DNA of 64,000 bases from Kribbella sandramycini (GTDB lineage Bacteria > Actinomycetota > Actinomycetes > Propionibacteriales > Kribbellaceae), in NCBI RefSeq assembly GCF_013131805.1, contig NZ_JABJRC010000006.1, forward strand, positions 62,001 through 126,000. The letters run 5' to 3'. Positions 42,844 to 52,700 of the stretch are shown here, in pieces. Within the stretch, counting starts at the first letter, position 1. Every line of letters begins with the position of its first letter. Position numbers and translations under genes: made by a program. Under the pieces are notes generated by a model. That model saw only the letters and a program-made list of their open reading frames with translations. It was not told the DNA's origin and ran no database searches.

Positions 42844-42956
42844 ACAGCTCGTCGCGGCGGGGTGACGTAGGTCTCCCCGCCCGATGAGAGCCAGACCACG
42901 GCCGCCGGTGGTCCGGTTGGGCAGCATGGGGTGTCCCAGACCGAAGAGGAGCCGGC

Positions 42957-43463
42957 ATGCAGTTCGGGCGTAGCTACGAGGAGTTCGAGGTCGGCGCGGT
43001 CTACAAGCACTGGCCAGGTAAGACCGTGACCGAGTACGACGACCACCTGTTCTGCCTGCTGACGATGAACCACCATCCGCTGCACCTGGACGCCAACTAC
43101 GCCGGCGAGACCACCCAGTTCGGCAAGAACGTTGTCGTTGGCAACTACATCTACTCGATCCTGCTCGGGATGTCGGTCCCGGATGTCAGCGGTAAGGCGA
43201 TCGCCAACCTCGAGATCGAGTCCCTGCGGCATGTCGCGCCGACGTTCCACGGCGACACGATCTACGGCGAGACCGTCGTCCTGGACAAGTGGGAGTCGAC
43301 GTCCAAGGACGATCGCGGCATCGTGCACGTCGAGACCAAGGGCTACAAACAGGACGGCACGGTGGTCTGCATCTTCCGCCGCAAGGTGATGGTCCCGAAG
43401 AACTCCTATCTGGAGGCTCGCGGCGGGGAGCAGCCCGGACGGCCGGTTCCGCACGCAGAGTGA
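42957..43463 (+). CDS. MaoC-family hot-dog dehydratase
   Basis: Enoyl-CoA hydratase-type protein of 168 residues beginning MQFGRSYEEFEVGAVYKHWPGKTVTEYDDHLFCLLTMNHHPLHLD. The Asp/Asn/His cluster in that segment is the active-site region of MaoC hydratases. It closely resembles Rv2499c-type proteins, which in mycobacteria are encoded beside a CitE-like lyase and FadE19; both relatives are in this window. AGAGGAG precedes ATG 42957. Confidence 0.9.
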   Translation: MQFGRSYEEFEVGAVYKHWPGKTVTEYDDHLFCLLTMNHHPLHLDANYAGETTQFGKNVVVGNYIYSILLGMSVPDVSGKAIANLEIESLRHVAPTFHGDTIYGETVVLDKWESTSKDDRGIVHVETKGYKQDGTVVCIFRRKVMVPKNSYLEARGGEQPGRPVPHAE

Positions 43464-43586
43464 ACCTTTTCGGCGGCAACCGAAGGGTGCGCTCCGGAAT
43501 TCGGTTTCCGTTTCAACGTCGATCGAACCCGTTGTTAGACCACTGAGCCCGCCCGCACATTGACCTCACCTACTAGGGGAGGTCAG

Positions 43587-46500
43587 ATGTCCACAGATGT
43601 GGCTCGGCGCGCCTGGGCCGTAGTGCTCGGGACCGCTCTCGTCGCCGGCCTGCATCCACCAGGTGCGAACGCGGCGCCGGAGCAGGAAAAAGAGGAGCGG
43701 ACCGTCAAGGGGTCCAAGGTCAAGCCGGTGCACGGCACGAACTACAAGGTCAAGCCGCGAACGCCGGACCTGGACGTCGACGTCGTCAAGACGCCGACCG
43801 TCAGCTGGCCGGCGACCGGTACGGCCGAGGTGGTCCTGCCGGTCGCGAGCTGGTCCGCGCAGTTGTCCGGCGTCCTGCCGAAGAAGGCCGCCGGTGCGCT
43901 GCCGGTTGCCGTCGGGCCGGTCAGTGCCGATGGCACTGCCCCGACCGGGGTGAAGGTGGACCTGCTCGGCCGCCGTGACGCCCGGATGCTGGTGAAGCTG
44001 ACCAGCACCGACAAGGCCAAGACGAGCGGCAAGGTCCGCCTGGACCTCAACTATCAGGCCTTTCGGCACGCGTACGGCGGTGACTGGGCCAGTCGCCTCA
44101 GGCTGGTTCAGCTGCCTGCATGTGCGGAGAAGTCGCCGCTGTCGGCCACCTGCGCCGCGACGCCGCTGAAGACCCGCAACGACGGCGCCGGCACGGTCAG
44201 CGCCGACGTGCCGGCGAACGGCCTCTACGCGATGGAGGCCGCGGCCGCCGGTAACGCCGGTGATTACGGCACCACCTCGATGTCTCCGACGACCTCCTGG
44301 TCGGTCGGCGGCTCGTCAGGTGACTTCAACTGGCAGTACCCGTTCCGCTCCCCGCCGGGCACCGGTGGGCCGACGCCGACCATCAGCCTGGGCTACTCCT
44401 CGGGCAGCGTCGACGGACGGACCTCCGGGACCAACAACCAGACGTCGTGGGCCGGTGAGGGCTTCGAGTTGTCACCCGGCGGTTCCATCGAGCGTCGGTA
44501 CGCCTCGTGCGGCTCGAAGAACGAGAAGACCGGTAACAACGGCAACCGCGCGGTCGGCGACCTCTGCTTCGCCACCGACAATGCGACGTTCAGCCTCAAC
44601 GGCGCCGGCGGTGAGCTGGTCCGGGACGACGTCACCAAGCAGTGGCGCCCGAAGTCCGACGACGGCACCAAGGTCGAGCGGCTCTCCGGCGCTGACAACG
44701 GCGACGAGGGCAGCGCGGGCAAGCCGGAGGAGGCGGGCGAGTACTGGGTCATCACCACCAAGGACGGCACCAAGTACTACTTCGGCCTGAACAAGCTCCC
44801 CGGTGCGGCAGCTGAGCGGACCAACTCCGCGCTGAAGGTTCCGGTCGCCGGTAACCACAGTGGCGAGCAGTGCAACCAGGCTGCGTTCGCGAGCTCGTTC
44901 TGCCAGCAGGTGTACCGCTGGCAGCTGGACTACGTCGTTGACCCGCACGGCAACACGATGTCGCTGTTCTACGACGTGGAGAAGAACAACTACGCCTACA
45001 ACGGCACGGAGACCACGACCAAGAGCTACGACCGCGCGAGCAACATCAAGCGGATCGACTACGGTCAGACCGACGGTCAGGTCTTCAGCGAGAAGCCGGT
45101 GGCCCGGGTGCACTTCGACACGCTCGAACGCTGCAACACCGGTGCCAACTGCGCACCCGCCGACTACTTCGACACTCCGCTGGACCAGGAGTGCGGGACG
45201 GCGACCTGTAAACAGACCGGTCCGAGCTTCTGGACCAAGAAGAAGCTCAGCAAGATCCGCACCGAGGTCTGGCGCGGTACGGCGTTCGACGCCGTCGACA
45301 CCTGGACGCTGCGGCACTCCTTCCCCAACCCGGGCGACAACACCAGCCCCCGGTTGTGGCTGGAGGCAATCGTGCACACCGGCGAGGCCGGCAGTGGCGC
45401 GGTCTCCATCCCGGAGATCAACTTCGACAAGGTCCAGATGGACAACCGGGTCGCCGACGGCACCGCACGTCCGCTGCTGCAGTGGTTCCGCATCCGCGGC
45501 ATCCACTACGGCACTGGCGGCGAGCTGGCCGTCACCTACTCGGCCAAGGACTGCACACTGCCCGGCAACGTGCCGGCCGTGGACCGCAACGACCGTAGGT
45601 GCCACCCGCTGAAGTGGACGCCGCCGGGTGAGACCGAAGAGCGCCAGGACTGGTTCCACAAGTACGTCGTCACCTCCGTCACGGAGTCCGACCGCGTCAG
45701 CGGCATGGTCCCCGTGCAGACGACCGTCAGCTACCCGGGCAAGCCGGCCTGGCGGCACGACGACGAGGACGGCCTGGTCGAGATCGGTCGCAAGACCTGG
45801 TCGCAGTGGCGCGGTTACGACCGGGTCATCGTGGCCAAGGGCCACCCCGACGGCCCGCAGACGATCACCGAGAGCCGCTACTTCCAGGGCATGGACGGCG
45901 ACAAGCTGGCCAACGGCACCGTGAAGGACGTCAAGCTGACCGACTCCACCGGCGCCCAGGTCGAGGACGTCAACGCGCTGTCCGGACAGGTCCGGGAGAC
46001 CAGCAAGCTGGTCAACGGAGCGATCGTCGAGCGGACCATCAACGACAGTTGGGTCTCCGGCGCGACGTCGACCCGGGTGCGCGACTGGGGTACCACTCAG
46101 GCGTTCAAGGTCGAGCAGGAGGCTTCCAAGCAATGGGAGGCCAAGCAGGGCGGTGGATTCCGCCAGACCGCGGCCAACAACGTCTACTCGTCGACCGGCG
46201 TGCTGCTGGCCGCGTCGAACGCGAACGACCTGGCCACGACCGCTGACGACACCTGTGTGCGCTACGAGTACGCGAGCAACCCGGCCAAGGGCATCGTCGA
46301 GCTGCCGACCCGGACGCAGACGGTGGCCAAGGCGTGCGACCAGCCGTGGACGAAGGACGACGTCCTGTCCGACACCAAGCAGACGTACGCCGGCGGCGCG
46401 GCTCCGGAGAACGCCAAACCGGTTGCCGTCCAGCGTCTCAGTGGCTTCAACAGCGCTGGGGAGCCGACGTACCAGACCGTCGCGACGACGGCGTACGACG

Positions 46501-49500
46501 ACCACGGCCGGAAGAAGTCCGAGACCGACCCGAAGAACAGCTCCACCACCTACGGGTACTTCCCGGCCGACGGCCCGGTCACCAAGACGACCGTGTCGCT
46601 GTCGAACGGGCACACCACGACCACTGAGCTGGACCCGGCCTGGGGACAGTCGACCAAGGTCACCGATGTCGGCGGCCGGACGACGACCTCCGAGCGGGAC
46701 CCACTCGGTCGCGTCGCCAAGGTGTGGCTGCCGGGCCGCGCGCTGACCGAGACCCCGAACGTCGAGCACGTATACACCGCAGGGATCGATCAGCCGGGCG
46801 TCGTCCAGTCCAAGGCTCTGCAGGCCGACGGCACGGTGTCGACCAGCTACGAGATCCTGGACGGCCTGCAGCGCAAGCGGCAGGTCCAGCGGGCGTCCGC
46901 CGATGGCATCGGCCGGGTGATCGAGGACTTCGAGTACGACTCACGTGGTCTGCAGATCATCGAGAACCGGCCGTACTACAACGACGCGCCGCCCGGGCCG
47001 CAGGTGTTCGACGCGGTCGAGGAAGAGCTGCCGGCGCGCAAGGCGACGGCGTACGACCAGCTCGAGCGTCCGATGACCGAGGCGTTCTGGTCGAAGAACG
47101 AGGAGAAGTGGGTCACCACACACAGCCACCAGCCAGGTGTGCAGACCGTGGACCCGCCGAACGGCGAGCAGGCCTCGACGCGGATCACCGACGCCCAGGG
47201 CCGTCTGACCGAGCTGCGCACCTACAACACCCCCGGTGTCAGCACGAATTTCGACAAGACGTCGTACACGTACACCAAGGCCGGGCAGATCGAGTCCATG
47301 ACGGACGCGGCCGGGAACCTGTGGCGGTACGAGTACGACCTGAGAGGCCGGCGGACCAAGGCCGTCGAGCCGGACCGCGGCGCCACGACGTACACCTACA
47401 CCGACCTGGACCAGGTCGCCACGATGACCGATGCGCTCGGCAAGACGCTGTTCTACAGCTACGACAACATCGGCCGGCAGACCGCCGTCCGAGACGGCGC
47501 GGTCGATGGCCCGCTGCTGGTCGAGCGGACCTACGACACGCTGGTGAAGGGCTCGCCCAGCACAGCGACGCGGTACGTCAACGGCAACGCTTACAAGACG
47601 GAGGTCACCGGCTACGACGTCAGCGGGCACGCTCTGGCGACAAAGGTGACGCTGCCGGCGGCCGAGGGTGGTCTGGCCAAGACGTACACCACTGAGAACA
47701 CCTACACCCCCAGCGGTCTGCTGGCGACGCAGAAGCTTCCGAGCGTCGGTGGGCTGCCCGAGGAGACACTGACCACGACGTACGACACCAACGACCTGCC
47801 GAAGAGCCTGTCGAGTGAAGTGTCGACGTACGTCACGGACGCGCAGTTCAACTCGTTCGGTGACCTCACGTATCTGGAGGCACGGCCGACGGGTGGGAAG
47901 TATCTGCGGCACAACTACATCTACGACGAGTCGACGCGCCGGTTGACGCGGACGTTCATGCAGCGTCAGACGACCGGGCCGCAGCGGGTGCTGGACCAGA
48001 GCTACGAGTACGACCTGGCCGGCAACGTCACCAAGATCACCGACACCCCGGCCAGCGGTAGCACTGACCCGAAAGACGTGCAGTGCTTCGGATACGACGA
48101 GTCCCGGCGGCTGACGCAGGCGTGGACGCCGGCTGACGCCAACTGTGCGGTCCAGCCGACCAGCGCGAGTCAGCTGGGCGGTCCGGCGCCGTACTGGCAC
48201 CAGTGGACGTTCGACCAGATCGGCAACCGCAAGACCGAGAAGCGCAACACGGTTGCCGGCAGCACGACGAGCACCTACGAGTACCCGGCCGCAGGCCAGG
48301 CTCGGCCGCACGCCGTGCAGAAGATCACCACCACTGGTACGGACGGGACCACGAAGGTCAACGAGTACGAGTACGACGCTGCCGGTAACCAGACCGCGCG
48401 GAAGCTCGCTGGTGTCGGTGAGACCTTCACCTGGGACGCCGAGGGCAAGTTGGCCAAGGTCAAGAAGGGCAACCAGGAGACCAGCTACATCTACGACGCC
48501 GACGGCAACCGGCTGCTCCGTAAGGACCACACCGGTACGACGCTGTACCTGGGCGGCACCGAGGTGCTGCTGATGCCGGACGGCTCTCAGCTGGGCACGC
48601 GGTACTACAAGTTCGGTCAGCAGACCATCGGCGTCCGGGTGGGCACCAAGCTGAGCTGGCTCGGCTCGGACCACCACGGTTCGGCCACACTGACCGTGGA
48701 CGCGCAGACCCAGGCGTTCCAGCGCAAGCGGATCACGCCGTACGGCGAGACCCGCGGACCGGTGCCGACCGCGTGGCCGGGACAGCAGGACTTCGTCGGC
48801 GGCACCCGGGACGACTCCACCGGGCTGGTCCATCTGGGTGCCCGCGAGTACGACCCGGTCACCGGCAGGTTCATCTCGGTCGATCCGGTGATCGACGGCA
48901 CCGATCCACAACAGCTCAACGGGTACAGCTACGCGAACAACAGCCCGGTGAGTTTCGTCGATGCCGACGGCAAGCGATACCGCACGCAGACCATCACCGA
49001 GACCAAGACGATCGTCCGCGAGCACGTGAAGCGGATCAAGGAACTCCGCAAGGAGGTCATCACGATCTACGTGAAGATCGTGATCTACACCCTCGTCGCG
49101 GCGCTGGCGGCGGCGTTCGGGCTGCACGCGTTCGCGGCGAAGATCACCGCGGAGGTCGCCAAACAGGTGACGATCTACAAAGAAGTGATCAAGACGATCA
49201 GATACCACACCAAGGAAGTCATCCGGATCGTCACCAAGAAACTCATCTACATCCCGGAGCTCAACGAAGCGCTGAACCTGGCCAAACAGACCGACAACAG
49301 CGTGTCCACCATGGAGAAACAGGTGGACAAGATGGCCGACGTCGCGGCCAAGATCGCCGAACGCGCCAAAGCCGCGCTGGACGCGCTGCAGAAGGCGGCG
49401 GCGATCGCGGAGGAGCAGAAACGCCAGGACGCCGAACAGGCCAACAAGAAGGGCTGCGGGGTCTGCGGAAAGGATCCGGACGACGATCCGATCGACAAGA

Positions 49501-49793
49501 TCGCGTGGAACGCCGTCGGCGGCGCCGCTGTCGGAGTCGGTATCTGCGTGCTCGGCGCGATCTTCACCGCCGGTGGCTCGTGTGCGGTCGGCGCCGCGGT
49601 GGGCATGGGGATCGCCGGTGCGGCCGGCACGGCGGCGTACCAGCTCGGCTGGAACTGCTACAACGGGCCGAAGAACTCCTGTCTGAAGCGCGACCCGTAC
49701 AAGCCGCCGCCCATGAGCTACAAGGAGTACTCCGACCTCTGCAAGACACCGGGCGCTCAAGAGGCGTGTAAGTACGCCAAGCCGGGGCGGTGA
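43587..49793 (+). CDS. Secreted RHS/YD-repeat protein with a divergent C-terminal tip
   Basis: Protein of 2068 residues. The signal peptide is RRAWAVVLGTALVAGLHPPGANAA (residues 7-30); ATG 43587 follows AGGGGAGG. The N-terminal 950 residues resemble actinobacterial RHS carriers (SYSSGSVDGRTSGTNNQTSW and similar). YD repeats occupy about 950-1700. The RHS core, GLVHLGAREYDPVTGRFISVDP, is near 1747. The last 275 residues diverge: a hydrophobic helix, a long Lys/Glu-rich coiled coil, GCGVCGKD and a Gly-rich hydrophobic double segment, then a Cys-containing end. No known nuclease or deaminase motif is visible and no immunity gene follows. It overlaps the lectin gene by four bases. Confidence 0.92.
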   Translation: MSTDVARRAWAVVLGTALVAGLHPPGANAAPEQEKEERTVKGSKVKPVHGTNYKVKPRTPDLDVDVVKTPTVSWPATGTAEVVLPVASWSAQLSGVLPKKAAGALPVAVGPVSADGTAPTGVKVDLLGRRDARMLVKLTSTDKAKTSGKVRLDLNYQAFRHAYGGDWASRLRLVQLPACAEKSPLSATCAATPLKTRNDGAGTVSADVPANGLYAMEAAAAGNAGDYGTTSMSPTTSWSVGGSSGDFNWQYPFRSPPGTGGPTPTISLGYSSGSVDGRTSGTNNQTSWAGEGFELSPGGSIERRYASCGSKNEKTGNNGNRAVGDLCFATDNATFSLNGAGGELVRDDVTKQWRPKSDDGTKVERLSGADNGDEGSAGKPEEAGEYWVITTKDGTKYYFGLNKLPGAAAERTNSALKVPVAGNHSGEQCNQAAFASSFCQQVYRWQLDYVVDPHGNTMSLFYDVEKNNYAYNGTETTTKSYDRASNIKRIDYGQTDGQVFSEKPVARVHFDTLERCNTGANCAPADYFDTPLDQECGTATCKQTGPSFWTKKKLSKIRTEVWRGTAFDAVDTWTLRHSFPNPGDNTSPRLWLEAIVHTGEAGSGAVSIPEINFDKVQMDNRVADGTARPLLQWFRIRGIHYGTGGELAVTYSAKDCTLPGNVPAVDRNDRRCHPLKWTPPGETEERQDWFHKYVVTSVTESDRVSGMVPVQTTVSYPGKPAWRHDDEDGLVEIGRKTWSQWRGYDRVIVAKGHPDGPQTITESRYFQGMDGDKLANGTVKDVKLTDSTGAQVEDVNALSGQVRETSKLVNGAIVERTINDSWVSGATSTRVRDWGTTQAFKVEQEASKQWEAKQGGGFRQTAANNVYSSTGVLLAASNANDLATTADDTCVRYEYASNPAKGIVELPTRTQTVAKACDQPWTKDDVLSDTKQTYAGGAAPENAKPVAVQRLSGFNSAGEPTYQTVATTAYDDHGRKKSETDPKNSSTTYGYFPADGPVTKTTVSLSNGHTTTTELDPAWGQSTKVTDVGGRTTTSERDPLGRVAKVWLPGRALTETPNVEHVYTAGIDQPGVVQSKALQADGTVSTSYEILDGLQRKRQVQRASADGIGRVIEDFEYDSRGLQIIENRPYYNDAPPGPQVFDAVEEELPARKATAYDQLERPMTEAFWSKNEEKWVTTHSHQPGVQTVDPPNGEQASTRITDAQGRLTELRTYNTPGVSTNFDKTSYTYTKAGQIESMTDAAGNLWRYEYDLRGRRTKAVEPDRGATTYTYTDLDQVATMTDALGKTLFYSYDNIGRQTAVRDGAVDGPLLVERTYDTLVKGSPSTATRYVNGNAYKTEVTGYDVSGHALATKVTLPAAEGGLAKTYTTENTYTPSGLLATQKLPSVGGLPEETLTTTYDTNDLPKSLSSEVSTYVTDAQFNSFGDLTYLEARPTGGKYLRHNYIYDESTRRLTRTFMQRQTTGPQRVLDQSYEYDLAGNVTKITDTPASGSTDPKDVQCFGYDESRRLTQAWTPADANCAVQPTSASQLGGPAPYWHQWTFDQIGNRKTEKRNTVAGSTTSTYEYPAAGQARPHAVQKITTTGTDGTTKVNEYEYDAAGNQTARKLAGVGETFTWDAEGKLAKVKKGNQETSYIYDADGNRLLRKDHTGTTLYLGGTEVLLMPDGSQLGTRYYKFGQQTIGVRVGTKLSWLGSDHHGSATLTVDAQTQAFQRKRITPYGETRGPVPTAWPGQQDFVGGTRDDSTGLVHLGAREYDPVTGRFISVDPVIDGTDPQQLNGYSYANNSPVSFVDADGKRYRTQTITETKTIVREHVKRIKELRKEVITIYVKIVIYTLVAALAAAFGLHAFAAKITAEVAKQVTIYKEVIKTIRYHTKEVIRIVTKKLIYIPELNEALNLAKQTDNSVSTMEKQVDKMADVAAKIAERAKAALDALQKAAAIAEEQKRQDAEQANKKGCGVCGKDPDDDPIDKIAWNAVGGAAVGVGICVLGAIFTAGGSCAVGAAVGMGIAGAAGTAAYQLGWNCYNGPKNSCLKRDPYKPPPMSYKEYSDLCKTPGAQEACKYAKPGR

Positions 49794-52700
49794 CCAGGCT
49801 GATGCCGAAACACCGGAGTACGCGGCGATTGACCGGCACCCTGTTGGCAGGGGTGCTGGCGGTGCCGCTGGCTGCGGTAGCTGGTGCGGGTACGGCGGTC
49901 TCCGCCGTACCCGCCCCGGCGGCCCCGCAGCCCGCGAAGCCGACCCAGCGGGTGGAGCTGGAGCACCTGCGCAACGAGACCACGCAGGTCTTCCAGGAGC
50001 CCTCTGGTCTGCACACGATGGAACAGTTCGCGTACCCGGTCCGGGCCCGGAAGGGCTCGGGCTGGGTGCCCATCGACACCAAGCTCGCAGTACGGCCCGA
50101 CGGCTCGGTACGGCCGGGTGTGATCGTCACCGAGCTCGCACTGTCCGGTGGCGGAGACAGCGAGCTGGTTGCCCTCGGCACGGCCGACAAGCAGGTCCGG
50201 ATGGGCTGGAAGGGGAAGCTGCCGAAGCCGGTGCTGTCCGGCGACACTGCGACGTACCCGGACGTTCTGCCCGGAGTCGACCTGCAGGTGCGGGTCGAGG
50301 CCACCGGGTTCCAGCACCTGCTGGTGGTGAAGAACCGGGCGGCTGCGAGCAATCCGGCGCTGAAACAGCTCAGATTCCCGATCAGCGGTACCGGGCTGAA
50401 GCTGGCCACCAAACCGGACGGTACGACGGTCGCGACCGATGCGGCCGGAAAGTCGTTGTTCACCGCCGGCAAGGCGGTGATGTGGGACAGCCCGGCCGCC
50501 GCCAAGGACGCCGGACTGAGCACCCGGCACGCCAGTGTGCCGACAACCAGGTCGGCGAACGAGCTGGTGATCACACCGGACCAGAAGCTGCTCACTGCGG
50601 CGACGACGCGCTACCCGGTGACGATCGACCCCAGCTGGCAGATCAACAACTACCTGTGGACGCACGTCAGTCGCGAGCACCCCGACCAGTCCTACTGGGA
50701 CTACGACCGCGGTGAGGGCGCCAAGGTCGGCAGGTCGTACGACAACGTCATCACCTACCGGTCGTTCTTCCAGTTCGGCACCGGGAACATCGGCGGCGCG
50801 AAAGTCATCGGCGCCCGGTTCGAGATCATGCTGGACCACAGCTCGTCCGGTAGCGCGACGCCGACCGACCTGTACTGGACGCACTCGCTGAACCGGGACC
50901 AGGCGGTCACCTGGAACAACACCGGCGGCCACTGGCGGCAGTACCTCGGGACGGCCTACGGCAACGCCCGGACCGGTGGCGGCCAGCCGGACATGCAGAT
51001 GAACTGGGCCGGTGCGGCCAAGGACAACGCCGCGATCGTCAACCCGTTCCAGGACGCCGCGACCAACAACGCCGGCACCGTCACCTTCGGCCTGCGTGCG
51101 CCGAACGAGTCGGACATCTTGCAGTGGAAGAGGTTCCACGGCGGCTCCGCGCGGATCGTCGTCACCTACAACAACCGCCCGCACGCACCGGAGCGGCTGA
51201 ACTTCAGCCGGGCCAGGCCGTGCGGTACGGCGAGCAACCCGACCGTGGTCAGCTGGCCGCTATCTGGGTACTCCTTCTCCGCGAAGGCGAACGACAAGGA
51301 CGGCGACAACCTCATCACCCGGCTGTCGATCCACCGCGTGTCGGACCAAGCTCTGGTGCACCAGGTGGACTCGGCCACGACGACGTCGGGTTCGGCGTTC
51401 GCCTGGCCGGCCATCGACCGGACGAAGTTCGCGGACGGCCAGACGTACTCCTACACGGCCAAGAGCGACGACGGCGTCCCGGACGACAACATCGACTACG
51501 GACCGGCTACTCAGCCGTGCTACTTCAAGGTCGATGCGAAGAAGCCCGGACCGGCTGTGCTGTCGTCGACCGACTTCCCGGACGGTGAGGCGAACATCCC
51601 GGCCCGTACGGTCGGCACGGTGACGCTGAGCCCGGCTGCGGGGGACACCGACGTCGCGGAGTACCTCTACGGCTTCCAGCCGGAGCGGGTGGTCAGCCGA
51701 ATCAAGGCAGACGCTGATGGGTCGGTTCAGATCCCGCTGAGCGTCTTCCAGAAGTCTCTGACCACGGAGCCCGAGCAGAAGGTGCTCTACGTGAAGGCGG
51801 TCGACGGCGCGAACAACGTTAGCGACAACTCGACCGTCTGGGCACTGAGCGCCGGTGAGCTCGAGCAACTGCCACCGGTGATCCGGAACGATGTCAACGG
51901 CGACGGCCGGGCCGATCTGTCCACAGTCCTCGACCAGGGCGACGGACGGACCTCGATCTGGAATGTCGTCACCAAACCGGACGGCTCGACCCACACCGGT
52001 CAGATGGCGTGGGACTCCGGTGCCAACGGCGGCTTCGCGATGTACCGGACCCGCCCGGTGCGTGGTGACTTCGACGGCGACGGCCGGACGGACGCCGTCC
52101 TGTTCCGGGAGGAGGCGGGCCGCCGGATCGGCATGTACCGCGGGCTCTCGGCCGGTGAGCGCTACAACTTCGAGTCGGCACCCGTCTGGTACAGCGGCTC
52201 GAACGGCTGGCCGCTCAGCACAGCGCGCATTATCTCCGGAGACGTGAACGGCGACGGCAAGTCCGACATCGTCGCTCAGCTCAACGTCTCCGGGACCAGT
52301 TGGCGCACGCTGACGTTCCTCGGCCCGGCGCTCGGCACTCCGGTCGATTGGCTGCAAACAGCCAGCCCGTGGGCCGGTAGCGCACCTCTGCTGGCTGACG
52401 TCGACGGCGACCGCAAGGCCGACCTGGTCGACATGCAGAACCTCAGCGGCTGCCGCACGGTGACGCGGTACTTCAAGTCCACCGGTACGGCGTTCAGCAG
52501 CACTCCGGTCACGCTGCACGACTCCGGTGCTGGAGCGTACTGCTGGGAGCGCAGCAAGCCGCAGGTCGCCGACGTGGACGGCGACGGCAAGGACGACATC
52601 GTCGCGCTCTACGAGAACAGCGGCACGGACGCGGCGCTGAAGGTGTTCCGGTCCACCGGAACGGCGTACACGCTGGGGGAGTGGTGGCGGGACGCCACTG

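Noticed and set aside
46941..49760. 939-residue open frame antisense to the RHS gene
   Set aside because: Composition is typical of a shadow, and the opposite strand has a full set of RHS motifs.
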